From: a virus
DNA: 29,131 nt
IMG/VR virus record: IMGVR_UViG_3300044617_000373
Location: 1 to 29,131 of that record
Strand: one strand, 5' to 3'
Position numbers and translations under genes: made by a program. Positions 13,761 to 21,159 of the stretch are shown here, piece after piece. Under the pieces are notes generated by a model. It ran no database searches. It was not told where the DNA came from and saw only the letters and a list, made by a program, of their open reading frames with translations. Within the stretch, counting starts at the first letter, position 1. Every line of letters starts with the position of its first letter.

Positions 13761-14324
13761 TCAGTTCCTTACCGTCTGTTGTTGAGCCATACGCCAGAGG
13801 GCGTCGTTCTTATCGTTCCAGAGTTCGACGTTACCATGCATTTCGGCATTGGTCAGGAAGAACCTTTCGGCATCGGTCACCGGCATATTTAGCACCGTCT
13901 GCTCAGTGAATCCAATGTCGATCAGGCCAACCAATAACCTTTCGGGCCAAGGCATGGCTGCCTCCCTACATCCTGCACCAGGCTGCCTGAGAACCTCTGG
14001 GCAATCGGACTTGTCTCCGATCCACTCGTTGACTACCTGGCACTCCTTCACCAGATCGGCCTGGCTGACCTTGTGGCGCATTATTCTGAGAGGCACCCAT
14101 CGGAACACCGAGGCCATAGCCTTGACGGATTCCTGGGCAGATTGGCTGCACACGATAACAGCCTCGACCAGATCGTTAGCGCTAGCCTTGCCTCCCGTAA
14201 CGAATGGAGATCCTAAACGATGCAACAGGATGGCATGGCCGACACTAAAAGGCACCAGCCGGAGCCCCATTACAATTGGACAGGGCTTCGACGTAGCGGT
14301 CAGGATGTCGGCGAGGCTGGTCAC
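13761..14324 (-). CDS. Tail assembly chaperone candidate
   Basis: 187 residues, GTG start 14322-14324 overlapping the tail tube stop as GTGA. The phrase LVPFSVGHAILLHRLGSPF is typical of chaperone-like proteins between tail tube and tape measure. Mostly helical. In many siphoviruses this gene is extended by a programmed frameshift; here the next gene starts 4 bp later, leaving no room for an extension. Function inferred from motif and position. Confidence 0.66.
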   Translation of the reverse strand: MTSLADILTATSKPCPIVMGLRLVPFSVGHAILLHRLGSPFVTGGKASANDLVEAVIVCSQSAQESVKAMASVFRWVPLRIMRHKVSQADLVKECQVVNEWIGDKSDCPEVLRQPGAGCREAAMPWPERLLVGLIDIGFTEQTVLNMPVTDAERFFLTNAEMHGNVELWNDKNDALWRMAQQQTVRN

Positions 14325-14806
14325 ACGTTCAGGGCAATGGCGGCGCCGGCAGTCAGGTTTTTGTATTTCTTGACCGTGATCGAGACCATAGCCTTGCCGG
14401 TCTGGGTCATCTTGACCGATCCGCCGCCGGCATAGATAAACCGGCCACCCATCAGAACGTCCTCGGTGTTGAGCACGTCACCATATCCCATCATGGCGAT
14501 GATCGGAGCACCAGAGATCCGGACCGTCCCGTTGACCGGAGCCAACGAGCAGAACGCCAGGGCAGCAGCAGCAGTGGCACCAGAGGGGATCAGGTTAAGG
14601 TTGAGAACCACGCGCTCGTTGTAGCCGATGTGGCCAACAACCTCGCCAGCGCTATTCCGAACCTCTTCGGTGTCGGCCTCGTGAGTGATGTCGTAACTCT
14701 CAATCGAGGTGAGCCCTGTGAAAACGGCGGTCGAGTTGTTAGTCTGGAACATGGTCACCGTAGCCGGTGAGCCAAACTGGTATGCGAGTCCTTGTGAATT
14801 GGCCAT
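14321..14806 (-). CDS. Major tail tube protein
   Basis: 161 residues. Begins MANSQGLAYQFGSPATVTMF and has a DITHEADTEEVRNSAGEVVG block, then strands and Gly/Ala-rich segments. This matches the small beta-sandwich tail tube fold, and it lies between tail terminator and chaperone genes. It would polymerise into the tail tube around the tape measure. Confidence 0.74.
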   Translation of the reverse strand: MANSQGLAYQFGSPATVTMFQTNNSTAVFTGLTSIESYDITHEADTEEVRNSAGEVVGHIGYNERVVLNLNLIPSGATAAAALAFCSLAPVNGTVRISGAPIIAMMGYGDVLNTEDVLMGGRFIYAGGGSVKMTQTGKAMVSITVKKYKNLTAGAAIALNV

Positions 14807-14818
14807 AGATGTCTTGGG

Positions 14819-15301
14819 TTAGAGGGTTGCGCTGCAGTAAAGGGTGAATGTCCTGGTGAACGTCCTGGACCGATTAGAGATTGAGGCTGCCCCAAAGTCC
14901 AGAGGGGCGGCAAACTGGGCCGTAAACGGGCCGCTGACGTCGTTTGATGGTGCATCCAGGGCAGAGGCCCCGGCGTCGTCAAAGAGCGGCAGGATCCGAT
15001 TGTCGAGCACCTGGACGGTGGTCAAGACATCGGCCTCGTCGGTGTCGTCTGCCGATAACTGAAGCTCGACGGCGATCTCCAGCTCACAGGTCAGGTCGGT
15101 GCGTTGGACCGGCCGCGCGGAGTTGGTCGAGACCACCAGGCGCGGGAAGTTGGGCATGACGTCCTGCTCGTCCGGGTCGTCGTACAGGCCGCGGCTGTAG
15201 GATGTCAGGCAGGTGGGTGTGCCGGCGCCGGAGGCCGACCAGTCGGCGGCTGCCAGGTAGTCGGCCACGGCCTTCTCTGCTCTTAGGGCTACGGCGTTCA
15301 T
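14819..15301 (-). CDS. Tail terminator-like protein (gpU-like position)
   Basis: 160 residues, ATG overlapping the upstream stop by 4 nt. An N-terminal helix (LRAEKAVADYLAAADW) is followed by strands with FPRLVVSTNSA and LTCELEIAVELQL, the alpha/beta layout of tail terminators that cap the tube and join it to the head. Assignment rests on layout and on its place just before the tail tube. Confidence 0.62.
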   Translation of the reverse strand: MNAVALRAEKAVADYLAAADWSASGAGTPTCLTSYSRGLYDDPDEQDVMPNFPRLVVSTNSARPVQRTDLTCELEIAVELQLSADDTDEADVLTTVQVLDNRILPLFDDAGASALDAPSNDVSGPFTAQFAAPLDFGAASISNRSRTFTRTFTLYCSATL

Positions 15302-16113
15302 TTGATCGCGATCCCGTTATCTTCGAGCACCTTGCCTTTTTCCAAGAGGGCCTCGGTCATGTGGTTGATCAACTCTGCTGTCTCGTCGTCCATGGCTCGC
15401 TGCATGGCGGTGTTGTAGATTTCAGATACCCGGTTGTATTGGTTGTCTGAGATGCCTGTTCTCATGGAAACGAATGCGTGCGGATTCCATCCAGGAACTG
15501 CCTGTAAACCATGGGCAACAGTGCCCTTGTGTATGGCCACATTCTCCTCGGGCAGGCCGTATTGGTTGGCCAATGAGACCAAGGCAGCGTTGGTCTTCTT
15601 GGGCTTCTTATAGCCTGCAGGCTTCGACAGAGGCTTCCATTTCGGACTCTGGAACTGAGTGAATCCTCGGTTGTAAATCCTGATTGATTTTACCACGGCC
15701 GACCTAAGGTAACCCACTGATCCGATTGCTTTCTTCATCAGCGCCGAGGCTGCCGCTTTCATGCGTTTGCCATAAAGACCATGCCCTCCGTTTAGGTTCT
15801 GGGTCGGGTTTTTTGCGGCCTTTGCTTGGGCAATTAGATGAACTCTTCTCAGTATTCTTGAGGTTCCTATGCGTTTTCCGGTCTTCTTGGACTTCCGGTT
15901 AATGTTTCCGGCAGGTGCTCCCAGATAGTCGGAGATTCGACGCCGTTCCTGTCCCGGGCTCTTGGGCGGGACCAGGACGAACAGCCGAACCATAAGGTAA
16001 AAGAACCGGGCGTTGACCGCCTTGTGAAGTTCACGACTGGTCTGGGTCAGATACTGCTTCATGGCAGCATCGAAGTGAATGCTGTCGACCGTCATGTTCA
16101 CGACAGGTCTCAC
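15298..16113 (-). CDS. Minor tail / tail completion protein candidate
   Basis: 271 residues. Start GTG 16111-16113 overlaps the head-closure stop; Met7 at 16095 is an alternative. Very basic in the first half (INRKSKKTGKRIGTSRILRR) with a helical end (INHMTEALLEKGKVLEDNG). Lies between head closure and tail terminator, where the HK97 gp10/lambda Z-like tail completion protein sits. Longer than those families usually are, so identity is uncertain. Confidence 0.55.
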   Translation of the reverse strand: MRPVVNMTVDSIHFDAAMKQYLTQTSRELHKAVNARFFYLMVRLFVLVPPKSPGQERRRISDYLGAPAGNINRKSKKTGKRIGTSRILRRVHLIAQAKAAKNPTQNLNGGHGLYGKRMKAAASALMKKAIGSVGYLRSAVVKSIRIYNRGFTQFQSPKWKPLSKPAGYKKPKKTNAALVSLANQYGLPEENVAIHKGTVAHGLQAVPGWNPHAFVSMRTGISDNQYNRVSEIYNTAMQRAMDDETAELINHMTEALLEKGKVLEDNGIAIK

Positions 16114-16565
16114 CGGGTTTTGGCTCCTAGTTCGAGGCTATAGTAGGCGCCGGAGGCATCGACCCGGCAGGACAGGATCCGCAGGGTGCGCCCTTGGTAG
16201 ACCAGCGTGCGGCCGACCACCGGCCTAGGCTTGCAGAAGGTGAGGGCGATGCGGTCGGTGTTCTCCTGGAGCAGATAATAGCCGTCCTCCTTGAGCAACC
16301 GAGAGAACTCGGTGCCCTGGTCGAGGGTGTACAGCGTGGTGTCCATCGTGACCAGGGTGCTGTCCCAGGTCTTCCAGTCGGAAAACTTGACCAGGATCCG
16401 GGATGCTACGTTGTCCTGGAAGCCACCGGGCACCGGGGTGTTGGCATCTGTGACCATGGCCGGGATGCACCGGATCGACGAGCCTTCCCAGATGAACATC
16501 GGCGCCCCCAGCATCTGCTGGAGCACCGTCATGCCCTGCTGGAGACTGGAGCCGATGATGGTCAT
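16110..16565 (-). CDS. Head closure / head-tail joining protein candidate
   Basis: 151 residues starting MTIIGSSLQQGMTVLQQMLG. Strand-rich with an EDGYYLLQENTDRIALTF block and a C-terminal LRILSCRVDASGAYYSLEL, consistent with small beta-barrel head closure proteins (FII-like). Starts directly after the stop of the 166-residue gene. Position before the tail completion gene supports the call. Confidence 0.58.
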   Translation of the reverse strand: MTIIGSSLQQGMTVLQQMLGAPMFIWEGSSIRCIPAMVTDANTPVPGGFQDNVASRILVKFSDWKTWDSTLVTMDTTLYTLDQGTEFSRLLKEDGYYLLQENTDRIALTFCKPRPVVGRTLVYQGRTLRILSCRVDASGAYYSLELGAKTR

Positions 16566-17066
16566 TTAGGCGGTGAAGTAGGTGCCGGAGATTACGATGC
16601 GGCTGGTTGCCTGTAGTTGCCCGGCCAGGCTGGTCGAGTCCCCGTTGTCGTAGTGGTACAGAGCGGCGTAGGACGTGCCACCGACAGCTTTACCGATCAC
16701 CGCGGTCTTGGCCTGGTTTGTGGCGTTGTCGAGCCAGATGGCCAGTGCGGCGTCGTAGGTGACTGGATCCGGCAGGCTCAGTCGAAGATCGCCGGTGGCA
16801 GCGCCGCTCACCGAGTTAATGGTTAGGTCGACCGTAAAGGTCTCGATGAATCCAATGGCCGTGTGTCGCGCCATGTTGACTGTGATCGCAAAGGTTCGAC
16901 CACCACCGGAGTCTGTCAGCGTCGGCACCCAGGTCGACGGGGCGGTCAGAGGCAGTGCGGCGTAGATCTCGTTGAAGTTGTCGTTTAGCTTCTGCCCGGC
17001 ACCGCGGAGGGTGTCCCCGGTGTTATCGTTGGCGATTGCTCCGATGTTGATGATTTGCTGGGCCAT
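16566..17066 (-). CDS. Tail appendage / decoration protein
   Basis: 166 residues. MAQQIINIGAIANDNTGD then GQKLNDNFNEIYAAL is a recurrent N-terminus of phage appendage and fibre proteins. The rest is strand-rich with Gly, Thr and Asn. Sits between the lysis genes and the connector genes. Probably virion surface; exact place unknown. Confidence 0.62.
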   Translation of the reverse strand: MAQQIINIGAIANDNTGDTLRGAGQKLNDNFNEIYAALPLTAPSTWVPTLTDSGGGRTFAITVNMARHTAIGFIETFTVDLTINSVSGAATGDLRLSLPDPVTYDAALAIWLDNATNQAKTAVIGKAVGGTSYAALYHYDNGDSTSLAGQLQATSRIVISGTYFTA

Positions 17067-17067
17067 A

Positions 17068-17295
17068 TCAGTTCTTCGGTAGTGCGTACCAACCGGCAGG
17101 CAGCGTCACCGTGGACGGCCCGACCAGCTTCTTGTCTTTGTCGAATCCGTACACGCTGGCCTTCACCGGCTTGGCCAGCATCACCGGATCACCGGAAGGG
17201 ACCAGGACCACCTTCGTCTGGCAGCCCAGGAAGATCGGCAACACGAGCAGCCAGATCATCCTTGAGAGGCTTTGGAGCTTGGCCGTGTTGGACAT
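17068..17295 (-). CDS. Spanin-like lipoprotein
   Basis: 75 residues. A hydrophobic signal segment (MIWLLVLPIFLGC) ends in a lipobox-like Cys25, after which comes a short soluble domain ending LPAGWYALPKN. It would be lipid-anchored, probably in the outer membrane, and act in the last step of lysis as an o-spanin-like protein. It overlaps the 56-residue gene upstream by 107 nt in another frame, as Rz/Rz1 pairs do. Met13 is a possible second start. Confidence 0.64.
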   Translation of the reverse strand: MSNTAKLQSLSRMIWLLVLPIFLGCQTKVVLVPSGDPVMLAKPVKASVYGFDKDKKLVGPSTVTLPAGWYALPKN

Positions 17296-17359
17296 CGGTG
17301 GGTGGGGTTGCTCGGATCCAGTCGAGGAATGCCAGGACGATCTGGTAGATCCAGTTCAC
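17189..17359 (-). CDS. Small N-terminally hydrophobic protein, lysis block
   Basis: 56 residues from GTG 17357-17359, overlapping the holin-like stop as GTGA. An N-terminal hydrophobic helix (NWIYQIVLAFLDWI) is followed by a Pro-rich soluble region. Its 3' end overlaps the lipoprotein gene in a different frame. Could be an inner-membrane partner of the lipoprotein, though it is short for an i-spanin. Start and reality supported by the overlap pattern only. Confidence 0.52.
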   Translation of the reverse strand: MNWIYQIVLAFLDWIRATPPTDVQHGQAPKPLKDDLAARVADLPGLPDEGGPGPFR

Positions 17360-17541
17360 TGCTTCGGAGTTTCGGTAGGCTTCTTCAGGTTGCTCTTGAT
17401 GGACCAACCAACGCTGGCCAGCGACAGCAGAGCCCCGACCAGCTCGGTGATCTGCTCGGTGGAGGCAACGCCACGAGCGATGAGGAAACCGCCGGCGGCG
17501 GTGAGGCCGTGGCGGATGAGGGAGGCGATGTTGGGATTCAT
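17356..17541 (-). CDS. Pam3-gp28-like putative holin
   Basis: 61 residues from ATG 17539-17541. MNPNIASLIRHGLTAAGGFL then ITELVGALLSLASVGWSI form two hydrophobic helices with a short turn, followed by a basic tail. This matches the small family named after Pam3 gp28, annotated as putative holins. It would form or regulate membrane lesions that release the endolysin. It overlaps both neighbours by 4 nt. Confidence 0.72.
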   Translation of the reverse strand: MNPNIASLIRHGLTAAGGFLIARGVASTEQITELVGALLSLASVGWSIKSNLKKPTETPKQ

Positions 17542-17708
17542 TTTCCGAAAAACAGTTTGTAGGTGCCGTAGGCCATGCATAGGAACCCCAGCACGGCGGT
17601 TCCTAGCTGGACCCACTGGGTGAGGATAGGAGCCAACGATGCAGCGGTCAGGCCAGCGGCTGCGCTGATGGCTACAGTGACGGCGTTGGTCGATGAATCG
17701 TTGGTCAT
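17538..17708 (-). CDS. Small membrane protein, second holin candidate
   Basis: 56 residues from ATG 17706-17708 (MTNDSSTNAVTVAISAAAGL). Two hydrophobic stretches (TVAISAAAGLTAASLAPIL and VLGFLCMAYGTY), then a basic end (KLFFGK). Stop overlaps the Pam3-gp28-like start by 4 nt. Size and charge pattern suit a holin or antiholin; the pair may act together. Confidence 0.62.
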   Translation of the reverse strand: MTNDSSTNAVTVAISAAAGLTAASLAPILTQWVQLGTAVLGFLCMAYGTYKLFFGK

Positions 17709-17711
17709 GTC

Positions 17712-17864
17712 CTACTCAGGCTTGTGTTGGGCTGCTGCGGTTTCGAGGAGTTCCACCAGAGGAAGGCCGACCTTCATGTTGGTCACGTTGCCGGCCTTCA
17801 TTCCAATGACGAGCAGCTCATAGAGTTGGTTGAACTGCTGGGGAGTGAGTTCGATCTTGATCAT
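17712..17864 (-). CDS. Hypothetical protein, 50 residues
   Basis: Start at ATG 17862-17864 (MIKIELTPQQFNQLYELLVI), overlapping the DUF7936-like stop by 4 nt. A short strand is followed by two helices. Similar tiny proteins occur in phage fibre/lysis blocks. No function assigned. Confidence 0.6.
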   Translation of the reverse strand: MIKIELTPQQFNQLYELLVIGMKAGNVTNMKVGLPLVELLETAAAQHKPE

Positions 17865-18235
17865 GCGACCGGAGAATCGACAACGGTGGCCGGCTCCGCA
17901 ACCAAAACCGGCTCGGGAGCGGGAGCCACCCACGGCAGCGGCAGACTCACAACCGGCGGGTTGATCTGGTTCTGGATCTGCGCGGTGACGTTCGCCTCAA
18001 TCGCGGTCTTGTCCACGCCGTTCTGATAGCACCAGTCCAGCACCTGATCCTGCGTGAGGTCTTCGTAAGGCGTGAACGATCCGGTGGGCGGAGCGAAGCT
18101 GCACGAGCCGTAGCACGTTCCGAAGAACGATTCCTGCGAGCCGTTGCAACGCCAGTCGGCGGTGATAACGACATCGGTTTTGGAGCCTTCAACCGGTTTG
18201 GTGAGAAGGCGTTCGATGAGCCAGAGGATGGTCAT
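17861..18235 (-). CDS. DUF7936-like protein
   Basis: 124 residues. MTILWLIERLLTKPVEGS, then TDVVITADWRCNGSQESF, FTPYEDLTQDQVLDWC and QIQNQINPP are the successive blocks of a phage family I believe is listed as DUF7936, found beside fibre genes. The C-terminal tail is Pro/Ala/Val-rich and probably disordered. It follows the fibre gene, so a fibre-linked role is likely. Confidence 0.66.
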   Translation of the reverse strand: MTILWLIERLLTKPVEGSKTDVVITADWRCNGSQESFFGTCYGSCSFAPPTGSFTPYEDLTQDQVLDWCYQNGVDKTAIEANVTAQIQNQINPPVVSLPLPWVAPAPEPVLVAEPATVVDSPVA

Positions 18236-18247
18236 GGTAGGTATTGA

Positions 18248-19246
18248 TTAGGCGTTGGCGATTGTGGTGACAGTGCCGGAGCTTCCACGGTACTTCAGCG
18301 CACCAGCTTCGACGTAGAGTTGGCCCATACCAGCGGGAGAAGTGCTTGGAGCAGTAGCGTCAGCAAGACCAAGAACCTTAGCAGCAGAGGTTCCAAACGC
18401 GCTAACTCCGATGCCGACGTTGCCGGAGGAGTCTATCCGCATCTTAACCGAATCACTCACAGCAAAGCACAGATTGCTCGTCGAGCGACTATTGAGTGTG
18501 AGGTTACCAGCAGAGCCACCTCCTGTTATTGCAAGCTCGGAACCGATGTCACCAAATTTGCCGGTCGAGTTATGGAATATGACGTAAGGACCGTTTACGT
18601 TAGTGCTGTGAAACATCCCGATAGCAGCAGCGGAACTTCTAACAGTCAACGGTTCGGTCGGACTCACCCCCACCCCAAGTCCGGTGGAGTTGAGGGTCAT
18701 GGCGGTGCCAGCGACTCCGCCGACGTTGGACCAAGTGGCTACGCCGTCGGAAGCAATGCGGTATTTCTCAGTATTAGCAGAACCGTTATTCGTAAAGAAC
18801 CGCATTGCAGCCCTATCGCCATACGTTGCTCCATCATCAAACGTGTCGATCTTAGCGGCAAGACCCGTCATCGAACTGTCAGATGACAGCCAATCAATTG
18901 TTCCGTAAACACCACCAACAACAGAAGTTGATGTGTCTTGAATACGGATTGTTGGTGAAACTGAAGCAATTTGTAGAACAGTCCCCGGACTCGCCGTCCC
19001 AATACCCACCCGATTGTTCGCCGAATCCACCTTCAGCGTCGAGGTATCCACCGTCAGGTCGCCGCTGATGGTGGCGGAGGCGAGGGTGGCGGTGCCGCCT
19101 GCCCCCAGGAGCTGATTGATCGTCGACTTCTTGGTCGTGCCGCTGGCGGCCATTGACGTATCGGAGACGTCGACGATAACCAACGGGTCGGCCGTTGGAT
19201 CAACTGTTGAGATGGCCGTTAAGGCCGTAATTTTGGAGTCTGCCAT
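18248..19246 (-). CDS. Tail fibre protein
   Basis: 332 residues. MADSKITALTAISTVDPTAD is a common appendage N-terminus. Repeats of the RVGIGTASPGTVLQI type occur (also GLGVGVSPTEPLTV and GNVGIGVSAFG), a hallmark of beta-helical or shaft regions in fibres. No chaperone/intramolecular protease domain (Ser-Asp pair at a C-terminal helix) is evident. Probably contacts the host surface. Unusual position between capsid and connector genes. Confidence 0.74.
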   Translation of the reverse strand: MADSKITALTAISTVDPTADPLVIVDVSDTSMAASGTTKKSTINQLLGAGGTATLASATISGDLTVDTSTLKVDSANNRVGIGTASPGTVLQIASVSPTIRIQDTSTSVVGGVYGTIDWLSSDSSMTGLAAKIDTFDDGATYGDRAAMRFFTNNGSANTEKYRIASDGVATWSNVGGVAGTAMTLNSTGLGVGVSPTEPLTVRSSAAAIGMFHSTNVNGPYVIFHNSTGKFGDIGSELAITGGGSAGNLTLNSRSTSNLCFAVSDSVKMRIDSSGNVGIGVSAFGTSAAKVLGLADATAPSTSPAGMGQLYVEAGALKYRGSSGTVTTIANA

Positions 19247-19247
19247 A

Positions 19248-19484
19248 TCAGTAAACGGTAAGGATGAACTTGTCGGAGTTTTCGGTTAGTAAAAGGTCGG
19301 TGCCGTCTTCCAAAGCAATTCGGTCGTAGGTGCCGAACGAGAAAACGATCTTACCGGAGGCATCTTCCTGCAGGACGAAGAACTCGTCCTCCTGGAGCAT
19401 ATCGCGCCGCAGGATCGGTAGATCGAAGCCACCGGCATCGCCGGAGGGCGCTCGATTGGTTCCGATGCCGATGCCAAGTCTCAT
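19248..19484 (-). CDS. Small structural protein, 78 residues
   Basis: Starts MRLGIGIGTNRAPSGDAGGF. Contains three related blocks: MLQEDEFFVLQEDASG, IALEDGTDLLLTEN and a closing strand. The same LxxEDGxxLLxEN pattern appears in the head-closure candidate (KEDGYYLLQEN). Probably a small beta-structured virion protein or fibre adaptor. Confidence 0.58.
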   Translation of the reverse strand: MRLGIGIGTNRAPSGDAGGFDLPILRRDMLQEDEFFVLQEDASGKIVFSFGTYDRIALEDGTDLLLTENSDKFILTVY

Positions 19485-19487
19485 GTG

Positions 19488-19751
19488 TTAGGCGGTGCGA
19501 GCCAGGAATGCCACGGCCTTGCCAGAGGCTAGTTGAAATTCGGTGATGTTACCGACCAGCGGGAAGCCGGCCGGCAGGGTGATGCCGGTCCAAGTCCCAG
19601 AGATGCCGGTGCCTGTGATCGAGGTGAAGACGGTCGGCTCAGCCGGAATCACGGCCGAGAAGTTGCCAGTCTGGGCAGCCGTGGTGGTCACCGGGAAGAA
19701 TCCCTGGCGCCCCATGCTGTATTCCATCGAGATGTCTGCTTGAACGGCCAT
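19488..19751 (-). CDS. Small structural protein, 87 residues
   Basis: Starts MAVQADISMEYSMGRQGFFP. Strand-rich, Gly/Thr-rich (SITGTGISGTWTGITLPAGF). No catalytic or membrane feature. It follows the capsid block hairpin and precedes the 78-residue protein. Possibly head decoration or fibre base. Confidence 0.58.
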   Translation of the reverse strand: MAVQADISMEYSMGRQGFFPVTTTAAQTGNFSAVIPAEPTVFTSITGTGISGTWTGITLPAGFPLVGNITEFQLASGKAVAFLARTA

Positions 19752-19768
19752 TTGGTTTTTCGGTTAGA

Positions 19769-19801
19769 GGGGAGGCTGCCAGCGTATCCAACAGCCTCCC
19801 C
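19769..19801 (-). terminator. Perfect 10-bp stem-loop downstream of capsid genes
   Basis: GGGGAGGCTG (19769-19778) pairs perfectly with CAGCCTCCCC (19792-19801), loop 13 nt. On the minus strand it follows the stop of the 58-residue gene by 12 nt and precedes the next gene by 17 nt. There is no T tract after it, so it could be an attenuator or an RNA end-protecting hairpin rather than a full terminator. Confidence 0.55.
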
Positions 19802-19813
19802 AATTTCGGTTTG

Positions 19814-19990
19814 TTAACCTTTTCGGACTTTCGGTGCCAGGGCTCCCTGTATCCACAGGATGAGCTTGCCTCCTTCTGGAACGGTCGCGGTGTTGAAGCC
19901 GTCGCGTTGGAGTGTCGCGTCGACTTCGGGACCAGAAACGAGCTTGGTTTTGCCGTTCTTGTCCACCGAGATGGTAGTTGCGATTCTCAT
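19814..19990 (-). CDS. Small head-module protein, 58 residues
   Basis: ATG 19988-19990 (MRIATTISVDKNGKTKLVSG), stop TAA 19814-19816. Strand-rich, Lys-containing, ending GALAPKVRKG. It starts 11 nt after the capsid stop. Small proteins here are often head decoration or head-stabilising factors; this one is not recognised. Confidence 0.62.
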   Translation of the reverse strand: MRIATTISVDKNGKTKLVSGPEVDATLQRDGFNTATVPEGGKLILWIQGALAPKVRKG

Positions 19991-20001
19991 GGGTCAGCCG
20001 A

Positions 20002-21159
20002 TTAGGCGGTGATGAGAACCTCGGCCTGCGTGGTATCCGCAGCCGCGGCGCCGAACATGATGTCGTAGGACGCCATGTGAGCGCGGGTAGCGCGGCTGTA
20101 CCAGACCGACAGCAGGACCGACAGGCCATTGGACAGCTCGACCGTGCGCTGCTCGAGGAACTCACCGGCGATCATGCCAACCGGGAGGCCCGAGGCCACC
20201 GCAATGGCGTCCTGGCCGCAAACGAAGCCGGCGGTGTTGGCGATGGCGCCGGTCCAGTCGTTCTGCTCGAGGATGTTGGCGAAGCCGAAATAGCCGTTGT
20301 TCAACGGGCCGTAGCGGCTGTCCGGGAACGGGTTGGTTCCGGCGGCAGCAGTGAATTGACCGGAGAACATCAGGCGAGCCAGGTGGCCACCGTCGAGCAA
20401 CAGCAGCTTCTGGCGGTAGTTCTTAGCCAAGGCCAGGATCGCCGGAAGGTCGGAGCTGTCGAAGTTAGCGGCCGTGCCGATGGTCGTGCCGGCGCCGTAG
20501 TTACCGGAGGTCATCACCGCGGTGACCTTCTTGGAGATACCAAGGGCGAAGATCTCAGCAGAGCCCTGGGACAGGTCCGAGAGGGCGAAGCCCTGGTTCA
20601 ACTCCTGCTGGGTGACCGTGAAGGTCTTGGTGATCTGGTTCACCGTCACCGAGGTGGCGGCCAGGGTGCTCTGGTTGGCGGCGCCGTCCTCGAAGTTGGT
20701 GGCGTTGTCGACGGTGGCGTCACCAGTCGTGAACTTCTTAACCTGCACCGTCGCTCGCGGCCTCAAATTGTCCAAACCGACGTTGCGGGTGAAGTTGCTG
20801 ATCATGGCCAGCTTGGCAGTGGCCACGGTGATCACGGCGTCGGCGAGGTAGTCGACAACCAAGCCAGAAGCGAAGGTGTTCGCGTTCTGGGGGGCGATCA
20901 GCGCCGACTGGCGGAGCAGTTCGCTGTGGTTCTCAACTAGGAAGCGCTGGCGCTCGGCACCGGCACGGAGGCTCTTGTGCTTCTCCAGGAGAGGGTTGCC
21001 AAGGTTCTGGATCACCGGCCGGAGAGGCTCGGGGGCAGGCGCGGCGGTGATAGCCTTGGCGCTGATGGCAGCGGCAACGGCCTTAGCCACGATGGCGTCG
21101 ATGTCGAGGGCGGACGGCGCACTAGGAGCGGCCGCCACCACGGTGTTTGATTCAGTCAT
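20002..21159 (-). CDS. Major capsid protein from internal start (385 residues)
   Basis: An in-frame ATG at 21157-21159 (residue 334 of the fusion, MTESNTVVAAAPSAPS) is preceded by the CA-rich leader GCAGACACCACACAAC seen before other uncoupled genes. A product from here is 385 residues, a normal size for a capsid protein, with an Ala-rich N-terminal arm. Independent translation would supply the many capsid copies needed without equal protease. No Shine-Dalgarno is present. The call is inference. Confidence 0.58.
   Translation of the reverse strand: MTESNTVVAAAPSAPSALDIDAIVAKAVAAAISAKAITAAPAPEPLRPVIQNLGNPLLEKHKSLRAGAERQRFLVENHSELLRQSALIAPQNANTFASGLVVDYLADAVITVATAKLAMISNFTRNVGLDNLRPRATVQVKKFTTGDATVDNATNFEDGAANQSTLAATSVTVNQITKTFTVTQQELNQGFALSDLSQGSAEIFALGISKKVTAVMTSGNYGAGTTIGTAANFDSSDLPAILALAKNYRQKLLLLDGGHLARLMFSGQFTAAAGTNPFPDSRYGPLNNGYFGFANILEQNDWTGAIANTAGFVCGQDAIAVASGLPVGMIAGEFLEQRTVELSNGLSVLLSVWYSRATRAHMASYDIMFGAAAADTTQAEVLITA

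Noticed and set aside
13757-14324. Programmed frameshift in the tail chaperone gene
   Set aside because: The tape-measure gene starts 4 bp after the chaperone stop, leaving no room for a downstream extension frame, and no slippery sequence stands out.
19978-20940. Long plus-strand open frame opposite the capsid gene
   Set aside because: Composition (Gly/Val/Arg/Asp-rich) is typical of antisense shadows, and the capsid gene on the other strand is certain.
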